Shown: positions 1 to 7,691, counted from the first letter of the stretch. The stretch is DNA of 19,464 nucleotides from Chloroflexota bacterium (GCA_002719425.1 PBHA01000006.1:11364-30827), one strand, 5' to 3'. Translations and numbers: made by a program. Notes: a model not told the origin generated them from the sequence alone.

Positions 1-51
1 TCTATGTTTCATGATAATGCAATTAAATTTTATAAAGTTGAAGAAGCATAG
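1..51 (+). CDS. C-terminal tail of a probable amidohydrolase (partial)
   Basis: The first 16 codons of the window are open and end in TAG at 49-51. The peptide ends ...MFHDNAIKFYKVEEA. A short D-N-A-x-x-F/L-Y segment close to the C-terminus is typical of the amidohydrolase-2 (TIM-barrel, metal-dependent) family, where the last helix often reads like 'I.Y.NA.RLY.L'. The rest of the gene lies outside the window, so catalytic residues cannot be checked. The stop codon overlaps the ribosome binding site of the next gene, so the two are very probably co-transcribed. The frame is likely real; the family call rests on about ten residues and is tentative. Confidence 0.5.
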   Translation, partial: SMFHDNAIKFYKVEEA

Positions 52-55
52 GAGG
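50..55 (+). promoter_or_regulatory. Ribosome binding site of the HpaI-like aldolase gene
   Basis: AGGAGG lies 5 bases before the ATG at 61. This is the strongest Shine-Dalgarno sequence I noticed in the window, and it overlaps the TAG stop (49-51) of the upstream reading frame, which suggests translational coupling. Confidence 0.8.
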
Positions 56-60
56 AAAAA

Positions 61-837
61 ATGGCATATAACAAAATTCTTGAAAAAGTTAATTCTAACG
101 AGTCCGCAGTAGGATTAAATTTAGCTATAAATTCTCCACACTTAGTTGAGTTTTTTGGTTCTTTGGGATTTGATTGGGTATTTATTGATTGTGAACATGG
201 ATCTATGACAGATTCCGAAGCAGAAAATATGATTAGAGCAGCAGAATTATATGGAATGGCTCCAGTCGTAAGAGTTCCAGGAAATGAACCTCATATTATC
301 TTAAAAATGCTAGATGCTGGAGCTAAAGGTATAGTTGTTCCTCATATTGATAATGTTGAAGATGCAATTAAAGCCAGGGATGCAGCCAAATATCCTCCAT
401 TAGGTAAAAGAGGATCAAATTATGGCACTGGTAGAAATAATAACTACGGAGAATTAATAAAAGATACACAAGAATATTATGAATTTGCAAATAACAACAC
501 AATCTTATTTGCGCTAATAGAAAGTAAAGAATCTGTAGAAAATATTGATGATATACTTGAAGTAGAGGGAATAGATGCCACCTGGCTTGGTCCCTCAGAT
601 ATGGCCCTTTCGATGGGTCTTCCTGGCAAGGATCATGTAAAAGAGCACTTAGATTTAGTTGTTCAAAAAACAATACAAAAAAATAAAATTGCAGCTGCAA
701 CACATTCTGGGCCAGATCAGTTTGATGAGTATGAACATTTTCATAGTTTAGGTGCAAGGGTTTTATCAATAACATCTTTATCTTTGCTCAAAGATTCAGC
801 AGTCAATTGGCAGAAAAAAATAAGACAAATTAGATAA
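61..837 (+). CDS. HpcH/HpaI family aldolase (2-keto-3-deoxy acid / 4-hydroxy-2-oxoheptanedioate aldolase-like)
   Basis: This is a class II, metal-dependent pyruvate aldolase of the HpcH/HpaI family, expected to split a 2-keto-3-deoxy or 4-hydroxy-2-oxo acid into pyruvate and an aldehyde in the cytoplasm. At 258 residues it has the family's normal length. The sequence DCEHG carries the catalytic His46, VVRVP carries the pyruvate-binding Arg71, ALIES supplies metal ligand Glu154 and LGPSD supplies metal ligand Asp180. All the expected residues are present, so it should be active. The start is fixed by the AGGAGG at 50-55. It follows an amidohydrolase tail and its stop codon directly abuts the ATG of an ABC ATPase. 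The exact substrate is not readable from the sequence; 2-keto-3-deoxy-L-rhamnonate aldolase (RhmA-like) and HpaI itself are the nearest named enzymes. Confidence 0.88.
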   Translation: MAYNKILEKVNSNESAVGLNLAINSPHLVEFFGSLGFDWVFIDCEHGSMTDSEAENMIRAAELYGMAPVVRVPGNEPHIILKMLDAGAKGIVVPHIDNVEDAIKARDAAKYPPLGKRGSNYGTGRNNNYGELIKDTQEYYEFANNNTILFALIESKESVENIDDILEVEGIDATWLGPSDMALSMGLPGKDHVKEHLDLVVQKTIQKNKIAAATHSGPDQFDEYEHFHSLGARVLSITSLSLLKDSAVNWQKKIRQIR

Positions 838-1605
838 ATGTCTAAAATTAAAGAAATTATCACTGTAAGTGATTTAGTTAAAATTTATGATGGCTTTACC
901 GCAGTAAATGGTATAGATTTCAAGGTATCAGAAGGTGAGATTTTTGGTTTACTTGGCCCAAATGGCGCAGGTAAAACTACAACTGTTGAGATATTAGAAG
1001 GGTTGCGTAAACCTTCATCTGGATTTGCTGAAATAGACGGTATAGATATTGAAAAAAATACTAAAGCTGTAAAAAAAATTATCGGTGTTCAACTTCAGGA
1101 ATGCTCTTTTTTTGACAAATTAACTTTATTTGAAATTATTGAAATGTTTTCAGTTTTTTATTCATCTAAACCAGATATTGAAAATATTCTTGAAAAAGTA
1201 GGTTTGCTTGAAAAGAGAAAGTCATATTACAAAACTCTTTCAGGCGGCCAAAAACAAAGATTATCAATTGCAGTTGCCTTAGTTAACGATCCTAAAGTTT
1301 TATTTCTAGACGAACCTACGACTGGATTAGATCCTCAAGCTAGAAGAAATATGTGGGACTTAATTGAAAATATTAGAAATAGTGGGAAAACAATAATAAT
1401 AACAACTCATTATATGGAAGAAGCTGAAAAATTATGTGACCGTGTAGCAATAATTGATACAGGACAAATAGTAACAATTGATACCCCAAAAGCACTAATT
1501 AAAAAACTTTTAGACTCTGGATTTGAAGTTGAAGAAAAATTACAAAATGCAACATTAGAAGATGTTTTTATAAACTTGACTGGAAAAAGTTTGAGAGAAA
1601 ACTAA
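838..1605 (+). CDS. ABC transporter ATP-binding protein (DrrA/CcmA-like)
   Basis: This is the cytoplasmic ATPase of an ABC-2 type exporter. It has Walker A GPNGAGKTT at 40-48, Q-loop glutamines near 84-86, signature LSGGQ at 133-137, Walker B VLFLDEP ending at Glu158/Pro159, D-loop GLDP at 162-165 and H-loop His190. At 255 residues it is shorter than typical DrrA proteins (about 300), having a very reduced C-terminal region. The ATG begins at the base after the stop of the aldolase gene, and its own TAA shares one base with the ATG of the permease, so the three are probably translated from one message. The transported compound cannot be told. The family call is secure; a link to the aldolase pathway rests only on position. 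Confidence 0.93.
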   Translation: MSKIKEIITVSDLVKIYDGFTAVNGIDFKVSEGEIFGLLGPNGAGKTTTVEILEGLRKPSSGFAEIDGIDIEKNTKAVKKIIGVQLQECSFFDKLTLFEIIEMFSVFYSSKPDIENILEKVGLLEKRKSYYKTLSGGQKQRLSIAVALVNDPKVLFLDEPTTGLDPQARRNMWDLIENIRNSGKTIIITTHYMEEAEKLCDRVAIIDTGQIVTIDTPKALIKKLLDSGFEVEEKLQNATLEDVFINLTGKSLREN

Positions 1606-2681
1606 TGAGTATCTACCTAATTATTGCAAAGTCTACAATCAAAATGTACTTCAGAAGAACCCAATCTTTATTTTGGACACTTTTTTTTCCAATTGTTATG
1701 ATGCTAGGAATTGGATTTTTTGGATTTGGACAGTTTACTCCTCCAAAATTAGGAATTATAAATTATTCAAATAGTTATGAATCTGATCTTTTTCTAGAAG
1801 AATTAAATAAAAAAGAATACGTTGAAATAAAAATAATATCTGAGAATGAAATTGAAAAATCAATTCTTGAAGGAAAAATAGATTCTGTAATGACAATTTC
1901 GGAAGAATTTAAACTAGAATCACCAAATCTAGAAATATCATACGAAAATTCAAAAGAAAAAATTGCCCAAGAATTTTATGATCTGAGTGAGATCATAATC
2001 TTTGATTTATTAAATGAGAATCAAGGAGAAAAAAGTATTATCTTAAAGGAGAAGATATTTGAAAACCAATATCAAGGATATAAAGGCTTTTTAGTACCTG
2101 GAATTGTTGCTTTATCGATTATGCAAAGTGGGATTTTAGGGGTTGTATTTACTTTGATTAGTTATAAAACTCAAGGAGTGCTAAAAAGGTTGCAAGCAAC
2201 TCCTATTGATCCTTCTCATTTTCTTATAGGTCAAATGATAAGTAGATTGTTAATAATTGTTATACAAACTTTTGTTTTATTTTTGATTGGAACTCTCATA
2301 TTAAATATTGATATAGCATTAGGAAGTATTTTTGCATGGATCAATATAATTATCTTCTCGGTACTTGGATCAGTTTTGTTTTTATTTATTGGATTGGCAG
2401 TTTCAGGAGCTTCTCCAAATGAAGATTATGCAGCTCCAATTGCAAACTTAATAACTTTTCCTATGATGTTTTTGTCTGGTGTTTTTTTTGATACAGATGT
2501 ATTTCCTAATTGGTTAAGTATTATTACAAATAATCTCCCTCTTTCTCCGTTAGTGAACTCATTAAGAGAATCAGCACTTTATGGAACTCATACTTTCGAA
2601 TTATTACCTGAATTAGGTGTAATGCTTGTTTGGATTATTTTGGCATTTATTATTGGAATAAAGACCTTTAAGTGGGAATAA
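1605..2681 (+). CDS. ABC-2 type transporter permease
   Basis: This is the membrane partner of the preceding ATPase. It has a first membrane helix at about residues 20-42 (LFWTLFFPIVMMLGIGFFGF), a large polar extracytoplasmic region at about 45-160, and then a block of about five hydrophobic helices with the ABC-2 pattern (FLVPGIVALSIMQSG, then a cytoplasmic LKRLQATPIDP loop and GQMISRLL, followed by two helical pairs). At 358 residues it is the usual length for an ABC-2 half transporter with a long loop. The start overlaps the ATPase stop by one base (TAATG). It probably works as a homodimer with the ATPase to export a lipid, peptide or small molecule. It ends 6 bases before the stop codon of the convergent gene. 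Confidence 0.9.
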   Translation: MSIYLIIAKSTIKMYFRRTQSLFWTLFFPIVMMLGIGFFGFGQFTPPKLGIINYSNSYESDLFLEELNKKEYVEIKIISENEIEKSILEGKIDSVMTISEEFKLESPNLEISYENSKEKIAQEFYDLSEIIIFDLLNENQGEKSIILKEKIFENQYQGYKGFLVPGIVALSIMQSGILGVVFTLISYKTQGVLKRLQATPIDPSHFLIGQMISRLLIIVIQTFVLFLIGTLILNIDIALGSIFAWINIIIFSVLGSVLFLFIGLAVSGASPNEDYAAPIANLITFPMMFLSGVFFDTDVFPNWLSIITNNLPLSPLVNSLRESALYGTHTFELLPELGVMLVWIILAFIIGIKTFKWE

Positions 2682-2687
2682 AATTAT

Positions 2688-3362
2688 TCAATTTTTTTTC
2701 ATATCCTCTTCCGTGATATGAGGCTTAATTAAATCAATTATTTTTTCTAGAGTTTGAGAAGGATTATCTTTTGATGTATCTACCTCAAGTTTAGGGCCAA
2801 TACTACTTTTATCAACAAAATGTGCATAATCTTTCATAACATCTTCAATATCATTTTTTTGTAGTGGGCTGTTGGAATGCTCAGGGGTATTCATATTTTT
2901 TTCCATTCTCTGTTCTATGATCGATTTATCCGCAAACATATGAATAATAATTATTGGATCTGAAGTAATTTGTTTTATTCGATTTTCAATTCTGTCAAAA
3001 ACTATATTTTCTCTATCAAAAGACTCACCATCTAATCCATAGCCAAAATATTTTCTTGCTAAAACTGCTTCTTCAATATGAAAACCTACAGTTAAGTCAT
3101 CTCTTTGGAAGTAGTGATGTAAATGATAATACATATGATACCTATGATACATTTCCATTAATTTAGGAGATAAATTTAATATTTGTTGTTGCTCCTCAAG
3201 AGTAGTGTCGTCTGGATGGCCTGAAGTATGAGGTATCTTCATATGATCATGCATTAAGCCATCATAAAATGGAGTTCCTGTATATTCCAATTTCCAGTCC
3301 TTAAGCTTATTTGCTATAGTCGTAGTTCCAACATATTCTATGCCTGCTAATATAATTTTCAT
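2688..3362 (-). CDS. P-loop NTPase-like protein with a degenerate Walker A motif
   Basis: The N-terminus MKIILAGIEYVGTTTIANKL looks like the beta strand, P-loop and helix of a nucleoside-kinase-type P-loop protein, but the loop reads G7-IEYV-G12-T13-T14, with threonine where the lysine of GxxxxGK[ST] should be. The DNA there (gga act acg act) cannot become Lys by one substitution. The C-terminus has VDTS near 195-198 followed by a helix, as in thymidylate-kinase-like folds. The protein is rich in histidine (14 in 224), with a dense patch at 73-83. It is the last gene of a leftward set after an RraA-like protein and an enolase-superfamily dehydratase, with 21 bases between it and the latter. 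TAGGAAG upstream is a plausible ribosome binding site. I do not recognise a named function; it may bind but not hydrolyse nucleotide. Confidence 0.75.
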   Translation of the reverse strand: MKIILAGIEYVGTTTIANKLKDWKLEYTGTPFYDGLMHDHMKIPHTSGHPDDTTLEEQQQILNLSPKLMEMYHRYHMYYHLHHYFQRDDLTVGFHIEEAVLARKYFGYGLDGESFDRENIVFDRIENRIKQITSDPIIIIHMFADKSIIEQRMEKNMNTPEHSNSPLQKNDIEDVMKDYAHFVDKSSIGPKLEVDTSKDNPSQTLEKIIDLIKPHITEEDMKKN

Positions 3363-3383
3363 GGTGCTTCCTAACTTTTTTTC

Positions 3384-4532
3384 TTAACCTATTTTTTCTA
3401 ACTTATTCTCATCTAATTCAAAACCTAAGCCTGGCTTTGAATTTAAATGAATATGACCATCCTTAATCAAATATGGTTCCTCTAGCAGATTATTATGTTC
3501 TGGAATGAAAGCATGTGAATGCTCAAGTTTATAAAAATTAGGAACTGAACTCACAACATGAGCTGCTGCTATCAGTTCTAATGGACCTCCAGGTATAACA
3601 TGAGGTGCAATAGGAATATAATATGCCTCAGCCATTGTAGCAATTTTTTTAATTTCAGAAATACCACCTGTCCATATGGTATCTGGCATAATAAAGTCAG
3701 CTAAATTATTTTCTAATATAGGAATAAAATCAGCTCTTGTATACAGTCTTTCTCCCACACAAATAGGGGCGTTTGTATTTTGTTTTACTTGCTTTAAAGC
3801 ATTAATTCCTTCTGGAGGAACAGGTTCTTCAAACCATGCAATATTAAATCTTTCAAAAAGATTATTTGAAATTCGAACAGCATTTGGTACATTGTAATGA
3901 CCATGAGCATCTATTAATATTTCTATTTCTGGACCTACTGTTTCTCTTACAGCAGAAACAATATCATATCCTAGTTGTTCACCATCTTCTGAAATAAATC
4001 CATCTTGATACATAGTATGGTATTGTGTCATCTCAAGAAATGGATCTAACTTACAAGCAGTATGACCATTTTCTAAAACATTTTTTTTTGCAGCACTTGC
4101 ATACTCTTCAGGAGTATAGCATCCATTAAACCATGCATTACAGTAAAGCCTTACTGGATCTCTGTACCTTCCTCCAAGTAAATCATAAACAGGAAGGCTT
4201 GATACCTTACCCTTAATATCCCATAAAGCTATATCGAAACCTGCAGTTAGCGAGGTAGTGAAACCTCTAGACCCCATATACGAAAACATTCTAAATAATT
4301 TATTCCATAATCTATCAATATCCATTGGATTTTCACCTATCAATTGAGGTGATACTTCTCTTATAGCGGTTGCCATAAAATTTTCAGATACATTAACGGA
4401 AGAACCTACTTCACCCCATCCATGAATTCCTTCATCGGTTTCCATTTTAAGAAAAACCCATTTTTTATTCGTAGGACTTTTAGAAGTTTGAGCATATTCA
4501 GCAGCATAGATTTTTATATCCGTAATTTTCAT
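3384..4532 (-). CDS. Enolase-superfamily sugar-acid dehydratase (mandelate racemase/DgoD/ManD-like)
   Basis: This cytoplasmic Mg-dependent enzyme probably removes water from an aldonic or uronic acid to give a 2-keto-3-deoxy acid. At 382 residues it has the N-terminal capping domain (1-120, ending in GFDIALWDIKGK and YDLLGG) and the (beta/alpha)7-beta barrel. Metal ligands are Asp208 in IDAHGHYN, Glu235/236 in FEEP and Glu261 in VGERL. Lys161 (CKLDP) lies on barrel strand 2, His210 follows the first metal ligand as DxH, as in ManD and DgoD, and His311 (APHVIPGGP) is the expected base near the C-terminal end. All key positions are filled. Gene order is RraA-like protein, this enzyme, degenerate P-loop protein. 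The start MKITDIKIY is canonical for the family. The substrate is unknown; galactonate and mannonate-type acids are the natural first guesses. Confidence 0.9.
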   Translation of the reverse strand: MKITDIKIYAAEYAQTSKSPTNKKWVFLKMETDEGIHGWGEVGSSVNVSENFMATAIREVSPQLIGENPMDIDRLWNKLFRMFSYMGSRGFTTSLTAGFDIALWDIKGKVSSLPVYDLLGGRYRDPVRLYCNAWFNGCYTPEEYASAAKKNVLENGHTACKLDPFLEMTQYHTMYQDGFISEDGEQLGYDIVSAVRETVGPEIEILIDAHGHYNVPNAVRISNNLFERFNIAWFEEPVPPEGINALKQVKQNTNAPICVGERLYTRADFIPILENNLADFIMPDTIWTGGISEIKKIATMAEAYYIPIAPHVIPGGPLELIAAAHVVSSVPNFYKLEHSHAFIPEHNNLLEEPYLIKDGHIHLNSKPGLGFELDENKLEKIG

Positions 4533-4602
4533 TTATTTCTCTCAATTGATAATTTAGTTTTATCTGAGTATATAAACGAGACTAAAAATGTCAATAAAAG
4601 AA

Positions 4603-5340
4603 TTAATTCTTTTCTAACCAAGCAGAATATTCTTTTTCAGTTTCTTTAGACCAAGCATTTCTTGGGTAAAACTCACTTAACTCTCCACCTTCAGAAAGTT
4701 TTTTACGTGCAAAAACTTCCCATTCTGCATGACCTGTTGCGATTTCAGCAAGTTGATCTGCTAATGTAATTGGAACGACTACTGCACCATCATCGTCAGC
4801 AATAATAATGTCTCCGGGGTTGACCAGAACTCCACCACATGAAATAGGTATATTTACAGCATTTGGGAAAATAGAAACTTGAGTATGATAATTAGGTGTT
4901 ACTCCCTTAAGCCACATTCCTAAATCTAATTCTTTTGCATGAGTAAAATCTCGAATTGCTCCATCAACTATTATCCCTTCACCTCCCTTGCCTTGAAAAT
5001 AAGTTAGCATCATCTCTCCAAATACCCCGCTTCTTAAGTCTCCCCTAGCATCAACAACAACTATATCTCCTTTTTCAGCAATATAAAGTGCGTGCCTATG
5101 AAGCTGAACTTCTGGATCCATCTCTTGATCATCTAAATAAACATCTTCTCTTTTTGGTAAAAATTGTAGAGTTATTGCTGGTCCCGCAATTGTTTTTCCG
5201 GGAGAATAAGTCACTGGCCCTTGAATGAAAGGATCATTTATTCCTAATTTATTTAATTCTCCAGATGCAGTTGCCGTTCCGATAGATTTTAATTTTTCTA
5301 CTAATTCTTTTTTTGGTCTTTCTATTTTATTAATCTTCAT
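4603..5340 (-). CDS. RraA-like / HMG-aldolase family protein
   Basis: This protein of 245 residues belongs to the RraA-like fold, which includes 4-hydroxy-4-methyl-2-oxoglutarate/4-carboxy-4-hydroxy-2-oxoadipate aldolases, oxaloacetate decarboxylases and RNase E inhibitor RraA. Visible blocks are TATASGELNKLG (22-33), GPAITL (53-58), GDIVVVDARGDLRSGVFGEMM (91-111) and GIIVDGAIRDF (122-132) with Arg130 and the metal ligand Asp131. In the aldolases the motif continues R-D-x-x-E/D; here the fifth position is His134, so pyruvate-aldolase activity is not assured. It is the first gene of a leftward set, 70 bases before the dehydratase, and is divergent from the SDR pair with 34 bases between the start codons. 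A role in cleaving or decarboxylating the keto acid made by the dehydratase fits the context. Confidence 0.85.
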   Translation of the reverse strand: MKINKIERPKKELVEKLKSIGTATASGELNKLGINDPFIQGPVTYSPGKTIAGPAITLQFLPKREDVYLDDQEMDPEVQLHRHALYIAEKGDIVVVDARGDLRSGVFGEMMLTYFQGKGGEGIIVDGAIRDFTHAKELDLGMWLKGVTPNYHTQVSIFPNAVNIPISCGGVLVNPGDIIIADDDGAVVVPITLADQLAEIATGHAEWEVFARKKLSEGGELSEFYPRNAWSKETEKEYSAWLEKN

Positions 5341-5374
5341 TAAGGTTTCCTTTTATTATTTGAAAGAATTTCAT

Positions 5375-6100
5375 ATGAGGTTAACATTAACAATTAATAC
5401 AATAAATTCCAATATGAACAATAAAAAAAATATCTTAATTTCAAATTCCGGTAACAAAATTTCAAAAAAATTAGAAAATTGTCTAAGTTCTCATAATATT
5501 AAGTTTATTGATAAAAAGGAACTAGATTATAAAGATCCCAGTGACTTAGATAAATTATTTGTTAATACAGATATTTATATTCATATAGCATATCAGGGCA
5601 TCACACTTTCAAATGATTATGAAATGATTGATTATCATACAAGAAAAACATATGATTTGTTATTCGCTGCGGGTAAACAAAATATTTCAAGAGTATTTTG
5701 TATTTCAACCTTAAAGCTGTTTTCTGAAATTGAATCTAACTTAACTGTTACAGAAAATTGGGAAATAAAATTTGCAGTTGATAATATTGAGCTTCTGTGC
5801 TCAAATCTATCCGAAAAAGTTTGTAAAGAATTTGCTAGAGATGGAGTTTTTGAGGTAATAAATTTACGGTTGGGTGAAATTAATGAAGATAATGATATTA
5901 GACTATCTGAAAAAAAATTATCTGATTGTCTAAATAAATTTATAGAAATCGATTTTACAGATGAGGAAATAAAGTTATCGAAAAACCCTTTCAATTCTGC
6001 TAGAAAAAAAGGTCCAAATTGGATTAACTTTCATCTTCAAGATACTTTTGATGGTCAAAGATATCTTACAGATAAAATAGATAAATTTATTGGAGAATAA
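5375..6100 (+). CDS. Degenerate SDR (NAD-epimerase-like), probable pseudoenzyme
   Basis: The protein keeps the outline of an extended SDR: ILISNSGNKISKKL (20-33) at the nucleotide loop, DIYIHIAYQG (66-75) where active members have 'D.VIHLA', SRVFCIST (105-112), a helix KVCKEFARDG (148-157) and VINLRLGE (161-168). The catalytic parts are gone. The glycine motif GxxGxxG is replaced by N24, N27 and S30, and the YxxxK pair aligns to E139 and S143 when compared with the next gene (YALSKYLGQEICKNF). It is still an intact 241-residue frame and stops 2 bases before the intact SDR gene, so it may be a non-catalytic partner. Start choice is uncertain: ATG at 5375 has a weak GAAAG upstream, ATG at 5414 (residue 14) has none, and further upstream the frame runs over the divergent RraA-like gene. 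Confidence 0.75.
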   Translation: MRLTLTINTINSNMNNKKNILISNSGNKISKKLENCLSSHNIKFIDKKELDYKDPSDLDKLFVNTDIYIHIAYQGITLSNDYEMIDYHTRKTYDLLFAAGKQNISRVFCISTLKLFSEIESNLTVTENWEIKFAVDNIELLCSNLSEKVCKEFARDGVFEVINLRLGEINEDNDIRLSEKKLSDCLNKFIEIDFTDEEIKLSKNPFNSARKKGPNWINFHLQDTFDGQRYLTDKIDKFIGE

Positions 6101-6102
6101 TT

Positions 6103-6891
6103 ATGAAAATACTAATTTTAGGTGGTACAGGTATGCTAGGTCCATGGGTTGTAAAAGCACTTAAAAACAAGCATGAAATCTTACTTACAGATATAAACAC
6201 TCCTCCAAAAAATTATGATGGTGAGTTTGAAAAATTAAGTGTTGATGACATTGATGGAGTCGCTAGAGCTTCTGAAGGAAAAGATTGTATTATTAATTTA
6301 TCAGTATTAAGGCATGATAGGAAACTTGCATTTGATGTATCTACATTAGGTAATTATGCAATGATGAATGCAGCAAAAATCAATAATATTAAGAGAGTAA
6401 TTAATACTGGGCCTCATTTTCAGTTAGTCGGAACATCTTATGAAGAATGGGACAACAATTTAAATCCAGAAATGCCTCCACAACCTGGAACTAGGCTTTA
6501 CGCATTAAGCAAATATTTAGGTCAAGAAATATGTAAAAATTTTTCTGATTATTACGATATAAAAGTTATTACACTGCTCTACTTAAATATGAGACATCAC
6601 TATGATCTAACAACCCCAGATTTTGAGCCCGCAAAACTTCATAAAGATATGACTCCTTTTACCACTTCTTGGATTGATTGCGGTGAAGCTGTGAGATGTG
6701 CGGTAGATTTGGATTTAAATAAACTAAGCGGGAATATAGAAACTTTTTTTATTTCTCCGAAGATACCTCATGGGAAATTTAACAGTGACAAATCATATAA
6801 ATTGTTAGGTTGGCATCCCAAATATACGTTAGAATCATTATGGACTAAAGATTTAATCAAGTCAGATAATCACAAAGAGGATTCTTATTAG
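6103..6891 (+). CDS. NAD-dependent epimerase/dehydratase (extended SDR)
   Basis: This is an NAD(P)-dependent sugar-modifying or sugar-acid dehydrogenase of the extended SDR family. The dinucleotide loop is ILGGTGMLG with G7, G10 and G13, the acidic residue after strand 2 is Asp30 (LLTD), and the catalytic pair is Tyr133/Lys137 (LYALSKYLG). At 262 residues it is shorter than typical extended SDRs (300-330) and close to the size of uronate dehydrogenases, which makes oxidation of a hexuronic or related sugar to an aldarolactone one possibility. The gene starts 2 bases after the stop of the degenerate SDR and must be co-translated with it. Its TAG stop shares bases with the TAA of the convergent regulator gene (TTAG at 6888-6891). 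Confidence 0.87.
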   Translation: MKILILGGTGMLGPWVVKALKNKHEILLTDINTPPKNYDGEFEKLSVDDIDGVARASEGKDCIINLSVLRHDRKLAFDVSTLGNYAMMNAAKINNIKRVINTGPHFQLVGTSYEEWDNNLNPEMPPQPGTRLYALSKYLGQEICKNFSDYYDIKVITLLYLNMRHHYDLTTPDFEPAKLHKDMTPFTTSWIDCGEAVRCAVDLDLNKLSGNIETFFISPKIPHGKFNSDKSYKLLGWHPKYTLESLWTKDLIKSDNHKEDSY

Positions 6892-7691
6892 ATTTCTTTA
6901 ACTATTTGTACTAATCTTCCAACAATTCTAATTTTTTTAACTTCTAATAAAAATTTGTTATTTGAAAAAGATAATTTATCATCTTTGAAATTTGATTTAA
7001 CTATACTAAATCCATCTGAACACAAACATGAATATTCATCATCAAAACTAGGTTGCTTAAAGTTTTCTTGCCTTCCGCCACAATTTTTACAAATCAACAT
7101 AGAAAATCTCTTAGTTGATTCTGGTAATTTCTCTATTAGCCAAAAAGTATCATCTCTAAAATTTTTAATTATTTTTTCCTCATTAGCAATATTATTTAGC
7201 AGAATGCCTTCATGCCAATTTTTATTTACATAAACTCTATCACCTATATTTATATATGGTGAATTAGAATCATCCTCTATAAATAATCCTAAAATATTAT
7301 TACTAGATAAAACATTAGGATCCCAGTAAGCATATAAAGTAGGTTCAATCAAATCATTAGATCTCAATATTCGTTCGACTTCACTCATTTTATAAACTGC
7401 TACTTCATTTGGAAGAGAAGAAACAACATTTTGCAAAATTGTTTTATAAGAATTTGTCTTAGTCTGAACCTCAAGTAATTGGTTAATATCTATTTTGAGT
7501 ATATTGCATAACATAACTAAATCATTAACTTTAATTTCTCTCTGGTCTCTTTCGATTTTTGACAACCATACTGGAGTTTTCTTCATCAATCGAGATAATT
7601 CTGTTTGAGACATGTTTCGATTTTGTCTATGGATTTTAATTTTTTCTCCAGTAGACAATTTAGTAGATATTTCTGAATCTATTATAGCCAT
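6888..7691 (-). CDS. XRE-family regulator with LexA/CI-like (S24) domain carrying a four-cysteine insertion
   Basis: Residues 16-72 form a Cro/CI-type helix-turn-helix (KIKIHRQNRNMSQTELSRLM, VWLSKIERDQR, DLVMLCNILKIDINQLL). The second half reads like an S24 self-cleaving repressor domain: IEDDSNSPYINIGDRVYVNK (138-157) matches 'DSMEPtI.dGDlvlv', with Ser142 at the nucleophile position, and Lys176 in KIIKNF sits where the catalytic lysine is expected. The final strand IRIVGRLVQI (254-263) is also typical. Between these, residues 201-224 hold C-x2-C ... C-x-C (Cys201, 204, 222, 224), a probable zinc or metal site that I do not know from the family. No Ala-Gly cleavage site is obvious. The gene is divergent from the DinB-like gene and convergent with the SDR pair. 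It may sense a metal, redox state or metabolite. The HTH is certain, the S24 call is likely, the metal site is inferred. Confidence 0.8.
   Translation of the reverse strand: MAIIDSEISTKLSTGEKIKIHRQNRNMSQTELSRLMKKTPVWLSKIERDQREIKVNDLVMLCNILKIDINQLLEVQTKTNSYKTILQNVVSSLPNEVAVYKMSEVERILRSNDLIEPTLYAYWDPNVLSSNNILGLFIEDDSNSPYINIGDRVYVNKNWHEGILLNNIANEEKIIKNFRDDTFWLIEKLPESTKRFSMLICKNCGGRQENFKQPSFDDEYSCLCSDGFSIVKSNFKDDKLSFSNNKFLLEVKKIRIVGRLVQIVKEI

Noticed and set aside
1688..1721. TCCAATT/AATTGGA stem followed by T6 inside the permease gene
   Set aside because: A 7-bp stem with a 14-base loop arises easily from hydrophobic codons in AT-rich DNA; the T run encodes Phe-Phe.
2676..2699. GAATAA/TTATTC inverted repeat followed by T8 between the convergent permease and P-loop genes
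   Set aside because: The loop is only 2 bases, leaving a 4-bp AT-rich stem when opened; it also overlaps both stop codons. Too weak to call a terminator.
4553..4586. TTTAGT/ACTAAA inverted repeat between the RraA-like and dehydratase genes
   Set aside because: A short AT-rich stem with a bulge; no T run on the transcribed strand and no sign of a riboswitch.
5225..5374. Upstream extension of the degenerate SDR frame
   Set aside because: It runs antisense over the start of the RraA-like gene, and the encoded residues do not resemble an SDR N-terminus.
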